NCBI GenBank assembly: GCA_937897495.1
Contig: CALCBL010000141.1
Coordinates: forward strand, 1-8,625
Reading direction: 5' to 3'
Length of the DNA stretch: 8,625 bases
DNA from: an uncultured Burkholderiales bacterium
GTDB lineage: Bacteria; Pseudomonadota; Gammaproteobacteria; Burkholderiales; Burkholderiaceae_C
Under the pieces are notes generated by a model. That model did not search any database. It was not told the origin of the DNA and saw only the letters and a list, made by a program, of their open reading frames with translations. Shown here one piece after another: positions 1 to 7,143 of the stretch (positions are counted from its first letter, which is position 1; each line of letters opens with the position of its first letter). A program made the translations under genes and the position numbers.

Positions 1-732
1 GGCCTGACACTCGAAAAAGTGACATTGGCAGACTTGGGTCAAGCCAAGCGCATCGAAGTGGGCAAAGAAAACACCATCATCATCGACGGTGCTGGCGCTG
101 CTGGCGACATCGAAGCACGTGTGAAACAAATCCGCGTTCAAATCGAAGAAGCCACTTCTGACTACGACCGTGAAAAACTGCAAGAGCGCGTGGCCAAGTT
201 GGCTGGCGGTGTTGCCGTGATCAAGGTTGGCGCTGCCACCGAAGTCGAAATGAAAGAAAAGAAAGCCCGTGTTGAAGACGCATTGCACGCTACCCGCGCT
301 GCTGTGGAAGAAGGCATTGTGGCTGGCGGTGGTGTGGCATTGCTGCGCGCTCGTCAAAACGCTGGCACCATCAAGGGCGACAACGCTGACCAAGACGCTG
401 GCATCAAGCTGGTGTTGAAAGCCATCGAAGCGCCTTTGCGCGAGATCGTGTACAACGCAGGTGGCGAGCCATCTGTGGTTGTCAACGCTGTGATGGCTGG
501 CAAAGGCAACTACGGCTTCAATGCTGCCAACGACACCTACGGTGACATGATTGAAATGGGCATTTTGGATCCAACTAAAGTGACACGCACTGCTTTGCAA
601 AACGCAGCGTCCGTGGCCTCTTTGATGTTGACCACAGAATGCATGATTTCAGAATCACCAAAAGATGAATCTGGCGCCGGTGGCATGCCTGACATGGGCG
701 GCATGGGTGGAATGGGCGGCATGGGCATGTAA
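1..732 (+). CDS. groL: Chaperonin GroEL (Hsp60), 3' part; 5' end outside window
   Basis: This is the C-terminal 243 residues of the 60-kDa chaperonin, which forms the double-ring folding chamber in the cytoplasm and uses ATP and the GroES lid to fold client proteins. The reading frame is open from base 1, so the gene begins upstream; the full family length is about 545-550 residues, so somewhat more than half is missing. The segment starts at the end of the apical domain and runs through the second intermediate segment and the C-terminal equatorial domain. It carries the near-invariant [20 protein letters not shown] block, then [11 protein letters not shown], whose Asp (codon 277-279) corresponds to the ATP-hydrolysing Asp398 of E. 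coli GroEL, and the GGGVAL nucleotide-binding loop. The protein ends in a flexible GGM-repeat tail ([11 protein letters not shown]) as in canonical GroEL. Stop TAA is at 730-732. groS would be expected upstream. A hairpin terminator follows. Confidence 0.98.
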   Translation, partial: GLTLEKVTLADLGQAKRIEVGKENTIIIDGAGAAGDIEARVKQIRVQIEEATSDYDREKLQERVAKLAGGVAVIKVGAATEVEMKEKKARVEDALHATRAAVEEGIVAGGGVALLRARQNAGTIKGDNADQDAGIKLVLKAIEAPLREIVYNAGGEPSVVVNAVMAGKGNYGFNAANDTYGDMIEMGILDPTKVTRTALQNAASVASLMLTTECMISESPKDESGAGGMPDMGGMGGMGGMGM

Positions 733-745
733 TTGCCCGCTGCTT

Positions 746-767
746 CAAAGGTCTGCAAAGACCTTTG
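746..767 (+). other. Perfect 9-bp hairpin with GCAA loop after groL
   Basis: The arms CAAAGGTCT (746-754) and AGACCTTTG (759-767) are exact reverse complements and enclose a GCAA loop of the stable GNRA class. It starts 13 bases after the groL stop codon. No U-run follows directly, so it is not an intrinsic terminator alone. It may protect the groL mRNA 3' end from exonucleases or act with the terminator 9 bases downstream. The structure is seen; the role is inferred. Confidence 0.6.
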
Positions 768-776
768 ACCTCGCTC

Positions 777-811
777 AAAAAAACCCTGCAAGAAATTGCG
801 GGGTTTTTTTT
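777..811. terminator. Bidirectional rho-independent terminator between groL and pgi
   Basis: The arm AAAAAAACCCTGCAA (777-791) pairs with TTGCGGGGTTTTTTT (796-810) over 15 positions with a single G-U wobble on the plus-strand RNA, closing on a GAAA tetraloop (792-795). The plus strand has a run of eight T (804-811), giving the U-tract for groL. The run of seven A at the left (777-783) becomes a U-tract for transcripts from the minus strand, where pgi ends at 865. Its place between two convergent genes fits a terminator shared by both. Confidence 0.9.
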
Positions 812-847
812 CGTCGCGCTCAACTCAGACAATTTAATTGAGCGACG
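812..847. repeat. Bulged inverted repeat between terminator and pgi stop
   Basis: CGTC-GC-GCTCAA (812-823) can pair with TTGAGC-GACG (838-847) if a 2-base GC bulge is allowed, leaving a 14-base AT-rich loop. It lies just after pgi in the pgi reading direction, before the terminator. It could be a 3'-end hairpin of the tal-pgi mRNA or a chance structure. No function is assigned. Confidence 0.35.
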
Positions 848-864
848 CACTGACAAAAAATAGA

Positions 865-2412
865 CTATCGAATTTTGTGTAACAGCTGCGCCGTAGAAGC
901 ATCCAAATCCGCTACATCTCCCGACAAAATTCGAGCATGAATGTCCTTGGCCAACACCTTGCCCAGCTCCACCCCCCATTGGTCAAAGCTGTTGATGCCC
1001 CACACTGCACCACTCACAAACACACGGTGTTCTTGCAAAGCAATCAAGGCCCCCAAGTTGAAGGGCGTTAAATCTTCAAGCAAGATAAACGTGCTCGGAC
1101 GGTTGCCCGCAAAGTTTTTGTGACCATCCGTATCTGACTTGCCCAGCATCAAGGCTTGCGCTTGCGCCAGCGCATTGGACAACAACAAAGCTTGGTGATC
1201 AGGCAAAGCATGTGTGGCGTTTTTAACAGCCACAAATTCGAGCGGCACCACATCGGTTCCTTGGTGCAGCATTTGGAAAAATGCATGCTGTCCGTTGGTG
1301 CCTGGCTCGCCCCATAAAACGGGCGATGTGCCATACGGCAAAGTTTGTCCCGCATGATCCACCTGCTTGCCATTGCTCTCCATTTCAAGCTGCTGCAAAT
1401 AAGGTGCGTAGCGTTTCAAGGCGCTGTGATAGGGCGCAATGCAGCGACTGGTGTAGTGCAAAAAGTTGCGATACCAAACATCCAGCAGGCCTAAGCGCAC
1501 AGGCAAGTTCTGCGCAGGCGCGGCATTCAAGAAGTGTTGGTCCATGGCATGCGCGCCCGCCAAAAACGAACGGAAATGATCCGCGCCAATGGCAATGGCC
1601 AAAGGCAAACCAATGGCCGACCACAATGAATATCGGCCGCCCACCCAATCCCAGAAGCCAAAGCAAGTTTGAATGCCAAATTGGCCAGCCGCTTCCACAT
1701 TGGTGGTGAGCGCCGCAAAGTGACGCGACACATTCGTGCCGCCTTGCGCTTCAAACCAACGCTTGGCCGACAAGGCGTTGGTCAGCGTTTCCAAAGTAGT
1801 GAAGGACTTAGACGCCACCAAGAACAAAGTCTTCTCAGCCTGCAAGCCTTGCAATACCGCATCGAGTTCATGGCCATCCACATTGGATACAAAGTGAAAG
1901 CGTTTGCCCTTCATGGCAAAAGACTGCAAGGCCATCACAGCCATCTGCGGGCCCAAATCAGAACCGCCAATACCAATGTTCACCACATCGGTAATGTGCT
2001 CGTCTGCGCGAATTTTTTCAGCAAACGCCAACATGGCATTCAAGGTGTCGTGCACATCTTTCAAAGGCAGCTTCAAAGCCGTAGGCAGCGATTCATAAGA
2101 TGCCCCTTGAACAGGCTGGCGCAACAACCAATGCATCACCGCTCTATTTTCTGTGGTGTTGATGGCCTCGCCTTGGAACATGCGATTGCGGTGCGCCAAT
2201 AAGCCAGTTTGCTGCGCCAAAGCCAACAACTGTGTCTCCACCTTGGCATCCCAATGATTCTTTGACAAGTCAGCAAACACACCAGGCGCCTCTTGGCTAA
2301 AGTGCACTGCGCGCCCAGCATCGCGCGCAAATTCAGTGCGCAAATCAAAGCTAGAAAACGCCTTGGCATGTTCGCCCAAGTTTTTCCATGCCGCAGTTTG
2401 ATCAGCTCGCAT
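865..2412 (-). CDS. pgi: Glucose-6-phosphate isomerase
   Basis: Pgi reversibly converts glucose-6-phosphate to fructose-6-phosphate in the cytoplasm, linking glycolysis/gluconeogenesis with the Zwf branch. The 515-residue protein has the full family pattern: the first SIS-domain phosphate loop NIGIGGSDLGP (residues 145-155), the signature DWVGGRYSLWSAIG (255-268), WGEPGTNGQHAFFQMLHQGT (367-386), and the C-terminal SFDQWGVELGK (475-485). Counterparts of the known catalytic residues are present: Arg260, Glu369, His401 and Lys485. It is about 34 residues shorter than E. coli Pgi but shows no missing block, so it appears intact. The ATG at 2410-2412 is preceded by GAAAGGG, a modest Shine-Dalgarno sequence 5 bases away. 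It lies 36 bp downstream of tal on the same strand with no visible terminator between them, so co-transcription is likely. Stop is TAG (865-867). Confidence 0.97.
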   Translation of the reverse strand: MRADQTAAWKNLGEHAKAFSSFDLRTEFARDAGRAVHFSQEAPGVFADLSKNHWDAKVETQLLALAQQTGLLAHRNRMFQGEAINTTENRAVMHWLLRQPVQGASYESLPTALKLPLKDVHDTLNAMLAFAEKIRADEHITDVVNIGIGGSDLGPQMAVMALQSFAMKGKRFHFVSNVDGHELDAVLQGLQAEKTLFLVASKSFTTLETLTNALSAKRWFEAQGGTNVSRHFAALTTNVEAAGQFGIQTCFGFWDWVGGRYSLWSAIGLPLAIAIGADHFRSFLAGAHAMDQHFLNAAPAQNLPVRLGLLDVWYRNFLHYTSRCIAPYHSALKRYAPYLQQLEMESNGKQVDHAGQTLPYGTSPVLWGEPGTNGQHAFFQMLHQGTDVVPLEFVAVKNATHALPDHQALLLSNALAQAQALMLGKSDTDGHKNFAGNRPSTFILLEDLTPFNLGALIALQEHRVFVSGAVWGINSFDQWGVELGKVLAKDIHARILSGDVADLDASTAQLLHKIR

Positions 2413-2448
2413 GTTGACCCTTTCAGCCTAATTTCTTCATGCTACGCA

Positions 2449-3405
2449 TTAAGCCTTTTGCGCCGCCAGCATCAAGCCTTCTAACTTGATGGCATCGACA
2501 CAGAAAGCCCGAATACCTTCGGCCAATTTTTCGGTGGCCATGGCGTCTTCGTTCAGCGCAAAGCGGAAACCTGCTTCGTTGTATTGAACCAAAGGCAAGT
2601 CCATGCCTTTGGCGGCATGGGCGTCAAGCGAAGCGGTCAAAGCAGTTTGGTTGGCGGAAAGCAGCGCCAACAAATCTGGGCTGATGGTGAGCAAATCACA
2701 ACCTGCCAAGGCCACAATTTGACCCACGTTGCGAAAGCTCGCACCCATGACCTCGGTGGCAATGCCATTCTTCTTGTAATAGTTGTAAATGGCGCGCACA
2801 GACTTCACACCGGGGTCGTTGGCGCCTGCATTCAACGCCTCATCCCACCCAGTGCCGGCCGTCTTTTTGTACCAATCGTAGATGCGTCCGACAAAGGGCG
2901 AAATCAATTGCACCTTGGCTTGACCACACGCCACCGCCTGCGCAAAGGAGAACAGCAGCGTGAGGTTGGTGTGAATGCCTTCACGCTCTAATTCGGCGGC
3001 CGCTTGAATGCCTTCCCAAGTGGCCGCAATTTTGATCAACACACGTTGGCGCGAAATACCTTGTGCTTCATAGAGGCTCATCAAACGGCGCGCACGTGCC
3101 AAGGTGGCCGCTGTGTCAAAACTCAAACGCGCATCCACTTCCGTAGACACACGACCTGGAATGGTCTTCAAAATTTCGCAACCAAAGCGCACCAACAAAT
3201 GGTCCATCACCACATCCAAAGGCTGCCCTTTGTGCGCATCAACTGACTCAGAAAGTAAAGGTGCGTATTCGGGTTTTTGAACAGCCTTCAAGATGAGCGA
3301 CGGGTTGGTGGTCGCGTCTTGGGGTTGGAACTGAGCCAATTGTTTGAAGTCACCAGTGTCTGCCACAACGGTGGTGTGTGATTTGAGCGCGTCGAGTTGG
3401 TTCAT
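2449..3405 (-). CDS. tal: Transaldolase, TalB type
   Basis: Transaldolase moves a dihydroxyacetone unit from sedoheptulose-7-phosphate to glyceraldehyde-3-phosphate, giving erythrose-4-phosphate and fructose-6-phosphate, in the non-oxidative pentose phosphate pathway. The 318 residues match the E. coli TalB length (317) and align from end to end. Visible motifs are TTVVADTGD (catalytic Asp16), [14 protein letters not shown] (28-41), [13 protein letters not shown] (83-95, with Glu89), [12 protein letters not shown] (121-132) with the Schiff-base Lys125, [24 protein letters not shown] and VMGASFRN. It is a class I aldolase of the TalA/TalB subfamily rather than the short 220-residue MipB/TalC type. 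The ATG at 3403-3405 has no good Shine-Dalgarno sequence; its leader is AT-rich. It is the first gene of a likely tal-pgi operon, divergent from zwf, and is a plausible HexR target as in several gammaproteobacteria. Confidence 0.97.
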   Translation of the reverse strand: MNQLDALKSHTTVVADTGDFKQLAQFQPQDATTNPSLILKAVQKPEYAPLLSESVDAHKGQPLDVVMDHLLVRFGCEILKTIPGRVSTEVDARLSFDTAATLARARRLMSLYEAQGISRQRVLIKIAATWEGIQAAAELEREGIHTNLTLLFSFAQAVACGQAKVQLISPFVGRIYDWYKKTAGTGWDEALNAGANDPGVKSVRAIYNYYKKNGIATEVMGASFRNVGQIVALAGCDLLTISPDLLALLSANQTALTASLDAHAAKGMDLPLVQYNEAGFRFALNEDAMATEKLAEGIRAFCVDAIKLEGLMLAAQKA

Positions 3406-3416
3406 GGCAATTAAAT

Positions 3417-3435
3417 TAATTCAATCCTTGAATTA
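3417..3435. promoter_or_regulatory. Perfect 8-bp palindrome, candidate operator between tal and zwf
   Basis: TAATTCAA (3417-3424) and TTGAATTA (3428-3435) are exact reverse complements around TCC. The 19-bp site covers the proposed zwf -35 box and most of the proposed tal -10 box, so a bound dimer could block both promoters. A HexR-family dimer encoded two genes away is the obvious candidate, but the sequence is not a clear match to the HexR consensus I know from gammaproteobacteria. Confidence 0.5.
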
Positions 3436-3456
3436 TCGATGAAACAAAGTTACATT
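3428..3456 (+). promoter_or_regulatory. Predicted sigma70-type promoter for zwf-hexR
   Basis: The -35 box TTGAAT (3428-3433, 4 of 6 to consensus) and the -10 box TACATT (3451-3456, 4 of 6) are separated by exactly 17 bases. This predicts transcription starting near 3463, giving a leader of roughly 17 bases before the zwf ATG. The boxes are weak, and this is a pattern match only. Confidence 0.45.
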
Positions 3457-3460
3457 ACAA
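3432..3460 (-). promoter_or_regulatory. Predicted sigma70-type promoter for tal-pgi
   Basis: On the minus strand the -35 box TTGTAA (3460-3455, 4 of 6) and the -10 box GATAAT (3437-3432, 5 of 6) are separated by 17 bases. This predicts a start near 3425 and a leader of about 20 bases before the tal ATG. It is interlocked with the zwf promoter: each -10 box overlaps the other's -35 box by two bases. Confidence 0.5.
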
Positions 3461-3477
3461 ACTCATTTTTATGTAAC
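3449..3477. promoter_or_regulatory. Spaced inverted repeat GTTACAT...ATGTAAC upstream of zwf
   Basis: GTTACAT (3449-3455) and ATGTAAC (3471-3477) are exact reverse complements with 15 bases between them, so the half-site centres lie 22 bp apart, about two helical turns. A further TTACA half-site lies at 3455-3459. The repeat spans the proposed zwf -10 and start region and ends two bases before the ATG. The TGTAA/TTACA half-sites resemble those of known HexR sites, but they face the opposite way (TTACA before TGTAA), so HexR binding is only a suggestion. Confidence 0.42.
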
Positions 3478-3479
3478 AA

Positions 3480-4955
3480 ATGAACATGTCTTTTGATTTG
3501 GTCTTTTTTGGCGGCACCGGCGACTTGGTTTGGCGCAAATTGATGCCCGCCCTGTTTCAAGCATTCCGCCACGGCACACTGCCCGAGGGCGGCCGAATCA
3601 TTGGCGTTGCCCGCGACAGCATGACAGATGAGCAATACCGCACGCTCATCCAATCGCGTTTTGAGCAGGTCGAGGGTGCCAAACGTCCCAATGATGAAGA
3701 ATTTGCACGGTTCAAGGCCATGCTTTGCTACGAGCGCGTAGATTTGTCCAATCCAGACGATTACGCCAAACTGGCGGCACGATTGGCCGAACGCGAAACA
3801 GAGCACGTGGTGATGTACTTGGCTACGGCCCCCAGCCTGTTCAACACGGTCTGCGAGCAACTCGCCATCGCCAAACTGAACACGCCCAAAACACGCATCG
3901 TGTTGGAAAAACCCTTGGGCCACGACCTCAAGTCCAACAAGGCCATCAACCAAAGTGTCCGCCAAGTTTTTGGTGAAGATCAGATTTTTAGGATCGACCA
4001 TTACTTGGGCAAGCCTTCAGTGCAAAACCTGTTTGCCTTGCGCTTTGGCAATGCTTTGTTCGAACCGCTTTGGCGCCGTGAACACATTGCCAACATTCAG
4101 ATCACGATTGCAGAAGAACTCGGCGTTGAAAAACGCGGTGCGTTTTATGAAAAAACCGGCGCACTGCGCGACATGGTGCAAAACCATGCACTGCAATTGT
4201 TGTGCGCCATTGCCATGGAGCCGCCCATCAATGCGCATGCCGATGCCATTCGCGATGAGAAGCTCAAAGTGCTGCGCGCCCTTAAGCCCTGGACCCCTGA
4301 AACCCTCAACCAACACGTGGTACGCGGCCAATACAGTTCAGGCAATTTGAATGGCCACGCCGTTCTTGGTTACAACGAAGAAACCGGTGTCAACGCCAAC
4401 AGCAGCACCGAAACTTTTGTCGCATTGCGAACTGAAATTGCCAACTGGCGTTGGGCCGGTGTGCCCTTCTACATTCGAACGGGAAAACGCTTGGCATCGC
4501 GCGAAGGCTACATTGAAATTAATTTTCGACCCACACCGCATGCCATTTTTCAAGCACCCTCTGGCGGCGTTAACAAACTCATCATTCATTTGCAGCCCAA
4601 AGACGGTTTGGCATTGCATCTTTTTGCCGAGGGGCAAAACAAACGCCTTCAAAATGGCAAGCAAGCATCGGCGCAGCTCAGTCCGGTTCACCTTGATCTC
4701 GATTTTGACAAACGTTTTGGCAGTGAGCGCGTGGGTGCTTACGAGCGATTGCTGCTAGATGTCCTCGATGGCCGTTTGAATTTATTTGTTCGAAGTGACG
4801 AGCAAGAAGAAGCTTGGCGCTGGGTTGAGCCCATTCTTCAGCATTGGGCTGCAGACACACAAGGACCCCGTCATTACGCCGCAGGCACTTGGGGCCCCAG
4901 TGCTTCAAGCGCCATGATTGCACGTGACGGATTTTGTTGGTCAGAGGAAATTTAA
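3480..4955 (+). CDS. zwf: Glucose-6-phosphate 1-dehydrogenase
   Basis: Zwf oxidises glucose-6-phosphate to 6-phosphogluconolactone while reducing NADP+ (or NAD+), the entry step of the oxidative pentose phosphate and Entner-Doudoroff routes. The 491-residue protein has an N-terminal Rossmann domain with GGTGDLVWRKL (residues 11-21, in place of the more common GASGDLA), EKPLG (143-147), the substrate signature RIDHYLGK (171-178, with Asp173-His174), and QNHALQLL with the catalytic-base His236. The C-terminal domain ends with the typical YERLLLDVLDG and EAWRWVEPIL blocks. Length is normal. The ATG at 3480 is used here; a second ATG at 3486 gives MSFDL and is equally plausible. Neither start has a Shine-Dalgarno sequence. 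The gene is followed after only 3 bp by hexR. The usual partner pgl is not next to it. Confidence 0.97.
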   Translation: MNMSFDLVFFGGTGDLVWRKLMPALFQAFRHGTLPEGGRIIGVARDSMTDEQYRTLIQSRFEQVEGAKRPNDEEFARFKAMLCYERVDLSNPDDYAKLAARLAERETEHVVMYLATAPSLFNTVCEQLAIAKLNTPKTRIVLEKPLGHDLKSNKAINQSVRQVFGEDQIFRIDHYLGKPSVQNLFALRFGNALFEPLWRREHIANIQITIAEELGVEKRGAFYEKTGALRDMVQNHALQLLCAIAMEPPINAHADAIRDEKLKVLRALKPWTPETLNQHVVRGQYSSGNLNGHAVLGYNEETGVNANSSTETFVALRTEIANWRWAGVPFYIRTGKRLASREGYIEINFRPTPHAIFQAPSGGVNKLIIHLQPKDGLALHLFAEGQNKRLQNGKQASAQLSPVHLDLDFDKRFGSERVGAYERLLLDVLDGRLNLFVRSDEQEEAWRWVEPILQHWAADTQGPRHYAAGTWGPSASSAMIARDGFCWSEEI

Positions 4956-4958
4956 ACC

Positions 4959-5804
4959 ATGCTTGACCGCATCAAAGCTTCACTGCCTTCCTTGGCCCCA
5001 GCCGAACAACGCGTTGGCAAATTGGTCTTGCAAGACCCGCGTGCTTTTGCCAATTTACCGGTGACGCAACTGGCAGACCGTGCACATGTGAGCAAACCCA
5101 CCGTGGTGCGATTTTGCAGAAGCGTGGGTTATGACGGCCTGTCTGATTTCAAACTCAAACTGGCTGGCAGTGTGAGCGAAGGCGTGCCCTTCATTCACCG
5201 CAGCGTGGACGCCGACGACAAAACCACCGACGTGATGGTGAAGGTGATCGACAACACAGTGGCGGCATTTTTGAAATACCGCAACGACGCCTCTGCCTCT
5301 GCGCTAGACCAAGCCGTTCAGGCCTTGGCCCAGACCCACAGCACAGGCAAGCGCATTGAGTTTTACGGTGTGGGCAACTCCGGTATCGTGGCCCAAGATG
5401 CACAGCACAAATTTTTTCGCTTAGGCATGAACACCATTGCCTACAGCGACGGCCACATGCAAGTGATGAGCGCCTCCATGCTGGGACAAGGCGATTGCGT
5501 GGTGGTGATTTCCAACTCAGGCCGCACGCGCGATTTGATGGACGCTTGCGACATTGCAAAAAAGCGCGGCGCCACCACCATCGTGATCACGGCCAGTGGC
5601 TCGCCCTTGGCTACATCAGGTCAAATTCATTTGACGGCAGACCATCCAGAAAGCTACGACCGCTACAGCCCCATGGTCTCAAGGCTGATGCATTTGTTGA
5701 TCATTGACATTTTGGCCACCACCGTGGCGCTGCGCATTGGTGAGACCTTGCAACCTGCTTTGCGCGAAATGAAAAACAATTTGCGCAACAAACGCTATAC
5801 CTGA
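4959..5804 (+). CDS. hexR: RpiR-family transcriptional regulator, HexR-like
   Basis: The 281-residue protein has an N-terminal RpiR-type helix-turn-helix domain (about residues 1-77; recognition region VSKPTVVRFCRSVGYDGLSDF) and a C-terminal SIS sugar-phosphate-binding domain (about 125-260). It matches E. coli HexR along its length, including FCRS, DFKL, KFFR, SGRT and YSPMVSRL-IDILAT. Characterised HexR proteins regulate zwf, Entner-Doudoroff and central carbon genes and release DNA on binding 2-keto-3-deoxy-6-phosphogluconate. Two serines linked to effector binding in Pseudomonas HexR (140 and 184) appear to correspond to Ser141 (GVGNSG) and Ser185 (SNSGRT). An AGAGGA Shine-Dalgarno site (4943-4948) lies inside the zwf 3' end, 10 bases before the ATG, and the 3-bp gap to zwf suggests translational coupling. 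The protein would then control its own operon. No plus-strand terminator is visible after it. Confidence 0.92.
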   Translation: MLDRIKASLPSLAPAEQRVGKLVLQDPRAFANLPVTQLADRAHVSKPTVVRFCRSVGYDGLSDFKLKLAGSVSEGVPFIHRSVDADDKTTDVMVKVIDNTVAAFLKYRNDASASALDQAVQALAQTHSTGKRIEFYGVGNSGIVAQDAQHKFFRLGMNTIAYSDGHMQVMSASMLGQGDCVVVISNSGRTRDLMDACDIAKKRGATTIVITASGSPLATSGQIHLTADHPESYDRYSPMVSRLMHLLIIDILATTVALRIGETLQPALREMKNNLRNKRYT

Positions 5805-5814
5805 AGCGCCCTAC

Positions 5815-5833
5815 AAAAAAGCACTCAGTGCTT
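5815..5833 (-). terminator. Rho-independent terminator of the amidohydrolase, enclosing its stop codon
   Basis: On the minus strand AAGCAC (5833-5828) and GTGCTT (5824-5819) pair as a 6-bp stem whose 3-base loop is the TGA stop codon (5827-5825), followed by T residues to 5815, six in all. It therefore sits in the last two codons of the gene rather than behind it. The stem is short, so strength is uncertain. On the plus strand no U-run follows, so it would not stop hexR transcripts efficiently. Confidence 0.6.
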
Positions 5834-7060
5834 GTACAACTTGCCGTCTTTGACAATCACTTCAATGTGATCGCCTTGGCCCAACAAACAAGAAATATCC
5901 GTCAGCGGGTTGCCATTGACCAGCAGCAAATCGGCGATGGCGCCCGCTTTGACCACGCCCAGTTGTCCCGCCATGTTCAACAATTCAGCAGCATTCACCG
6001 TGGCTTGTTGCAAGGCTGCGCCATTGCCCAAAATACTGGCACGAATGCGCAACTCTTCAGACTGATGGCGGTGTGACTCGCCTAATAAATCGGTGCCCAA
6101 GGCCATTTTCACGCCCGCCTTGGCCAGAATTTCCAAAGCCTTTTGGCCTTGACTGCGAACTGTTTCAATTTTGGCCACAGACACAGCAGGCAGCCCTAGG
6201 CTGGCGCCTTCATTGGCCAAGGCTTCGTAAGTGATCAAGGTGGGCACCATGAAAGCATTTTTTTCAGCCATGAAATTGGAAGTGGCCTCGTCGATCAGGT
6301 TGCCATGCTCAATGCTTCGCACCCCAAAAGCTACTGCCCTTTGGATGGCCTTGGACGTATAGGCATGGGCCATGACATACGTACCCGCATGATCTGCCTC
6401 TTCCACAATGGCCCTGATTTCAGCTTCTGAATAGCCCAAGTAATGGATGGGGTCGTTGGGCGAGGCCACGCCGCCTGAGGCCATGATCTTGATTTGATTG
6501 GCGCCCTTCATGATTTCTTCGCGCACCGCCAGTCGCACATTGTCAACACCGTCGACCACCCGCGCCAAAGCGCCAACCCGACTTGAACAACCGCAGGGCT
6601 CAATCACATCGCTGCGCGGACGGCCATCGCCGTGGCCCCCTGTTTGCGACAGCGCACGGCCCGAGGCAAAAATGCGCGGGCCTTCCACCATGTCGGTGCG
6701 GGTGGCTTCGGCCAAATTCCAGTCGCCACCGCCGGCATCGCGCACCGTGGTGAAACCCCGCATCAGCATGCCCTTCATGATGGGCAGAGCGCGCAAAGTG
6801 GCAAACACGTTAGGCTGGTTGGCCGTGACATTGAGGTTCAAATGCGCGGCAATGACATGGACATGGCAGTCGATCAAGCCCGGCATCAGGGTTTTACCTT
6901 GGGCCTTGACCACCTTGGTGCCAGATGCAATGAAAACGTCTGGCTGATGGGGAACGACCGACTTGATGAGGCCGTTTTCAACCCAAACGTCTTGGCCCGA
7001 TTTGATCTGCAAGGACGCCACATCGAGCACATTGGCAGATTGAAACAAGATCGTGTTCAT
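5825..7060 (-). CDS. Metal-dependent amidohydrolase, imidazolonepropionase-like (possible Xaa-dipeptidase)
   Basis: This is a 411-residue amidohydrolase-superfamily enzyme of the COG1228 group, which includes imidazolonepropionase and several dipeptidases acting on Xaa-Pro or Xaa-Arg/Lys. Numbered from the ATG at 7058-7060, the metal-binding set is complete: His66 and His68 in LIDCHVH, Lys191 in QIKIMASGG (expected to be carboxylated), His232 in MAHAYTS, His252 in IEHGN and Asp324 in GTDLLG. The barrel is flanked by the usual small beta domain made from both termini (ending ADLLLVNGNPL). No signal peptide is seen, so it is probably cytoplasmic. A GTG at 7088-7090 would add ten residues but lacks a Shine-Dalgarno site and conservation-like sequence; the ATG has a weak CAGG about 10 bases upstream. 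It is divergent from a peptide-type binding protein, which makes a dipeptidase role attractive but unproven. Confidence 0.88.
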   Translation of the reverse strand: MNTILFQSANVLDVASLQIKSGQDVWVENGLIKSVVPHQPDVFIASGTKVVKAQGKTLMPGLIDCHVHVIAAHLNLNVTANQPNVFATLRALPIMKGMLMRGFTTVRDAGGGDWNLAEATRTDMVEGPRIFASGRALSQTGGHGDGRPRSDVIEPCGCSSRVGALARVVDGVDNVRLAVREEIMKGANQIKIMASGGVASPNDPIHYLGYSEAEIRAIVEEADHAGTYVMAHAYTSKAIQRAVAFGVRSIEHGNLIDEATSNFMAEKNAFMVPTLITYEALANEGASLGLPAVSVAKIETVRSQGQKALEILAKAGVKMALGTDLLGESHRHQSEELRIRASILGNGAALQQATVNAAELLNMAGQLGVVKAGAIADLLLVNGNPLTDISCLLGQGDHIEVIVKDGKLYKH

Positions 7061-7097
7061 GGTTGAGTAGCCTGTGACTGCAAAAACCACATTAAAA

Positions 7098-7110
7098 CCG
7101 AAAATTTCGG
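7098..7110. promoter_or_regulatory. 13-bp palindrome upstream of the amidohydrolase
   Basis: CCGAAA (7098-7103) and TTTCGG (7105-7110) are exact reverse complements around one A. The site lies in the divergent gap, 38 bases before the amidohydrolase ATG and upstream of the binding-protein promoter candidate. It could be a regulator site; a chance palindrome is also possible. No regulator gene lies beside it. Confidence 0.3.
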
Positions 7111-7143
7111 CCTTGTCTCACTGGGCAATTACCCTGATTTCGC

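Noticed and set aside
679..729. GGM/GGC-type tandem repeat at the groL 3' end
   Set aside because: It encodes the normal Gly-Gly-Met tail of GroEL and is not an independent repeat element.
575..979. Minus-strand open frame spanning the groL end and the terminator
   Set aside because: It crosses a strong terminator and two unrelated genes, with Cys- and Arg-rich sequence typical of an out-of-frame translation.
1669..2202. 177-codon plus-strand open frame inside pgi
   Set aside because: It lies fully antisense to the clearly conserved pgi gene, has no recognisable domain and reads as a shadow of pgi codon structure.
3450..4001. 183-codon minus-strand open frame across the zwf start and upstream gap
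   Set aside because: It is antisense to the conserved zwf N-terminal domain, shows no family motif, and its 3' end runs into the promoter region.
7061..7090. Ten-residue N-terminal extension of the amidohydrolase from a GTG at 7088-7090
   Set aside because: There is no ribosome site before the GTG. The ATG at 7058-7060 directly precedes the conserved first beta strand.
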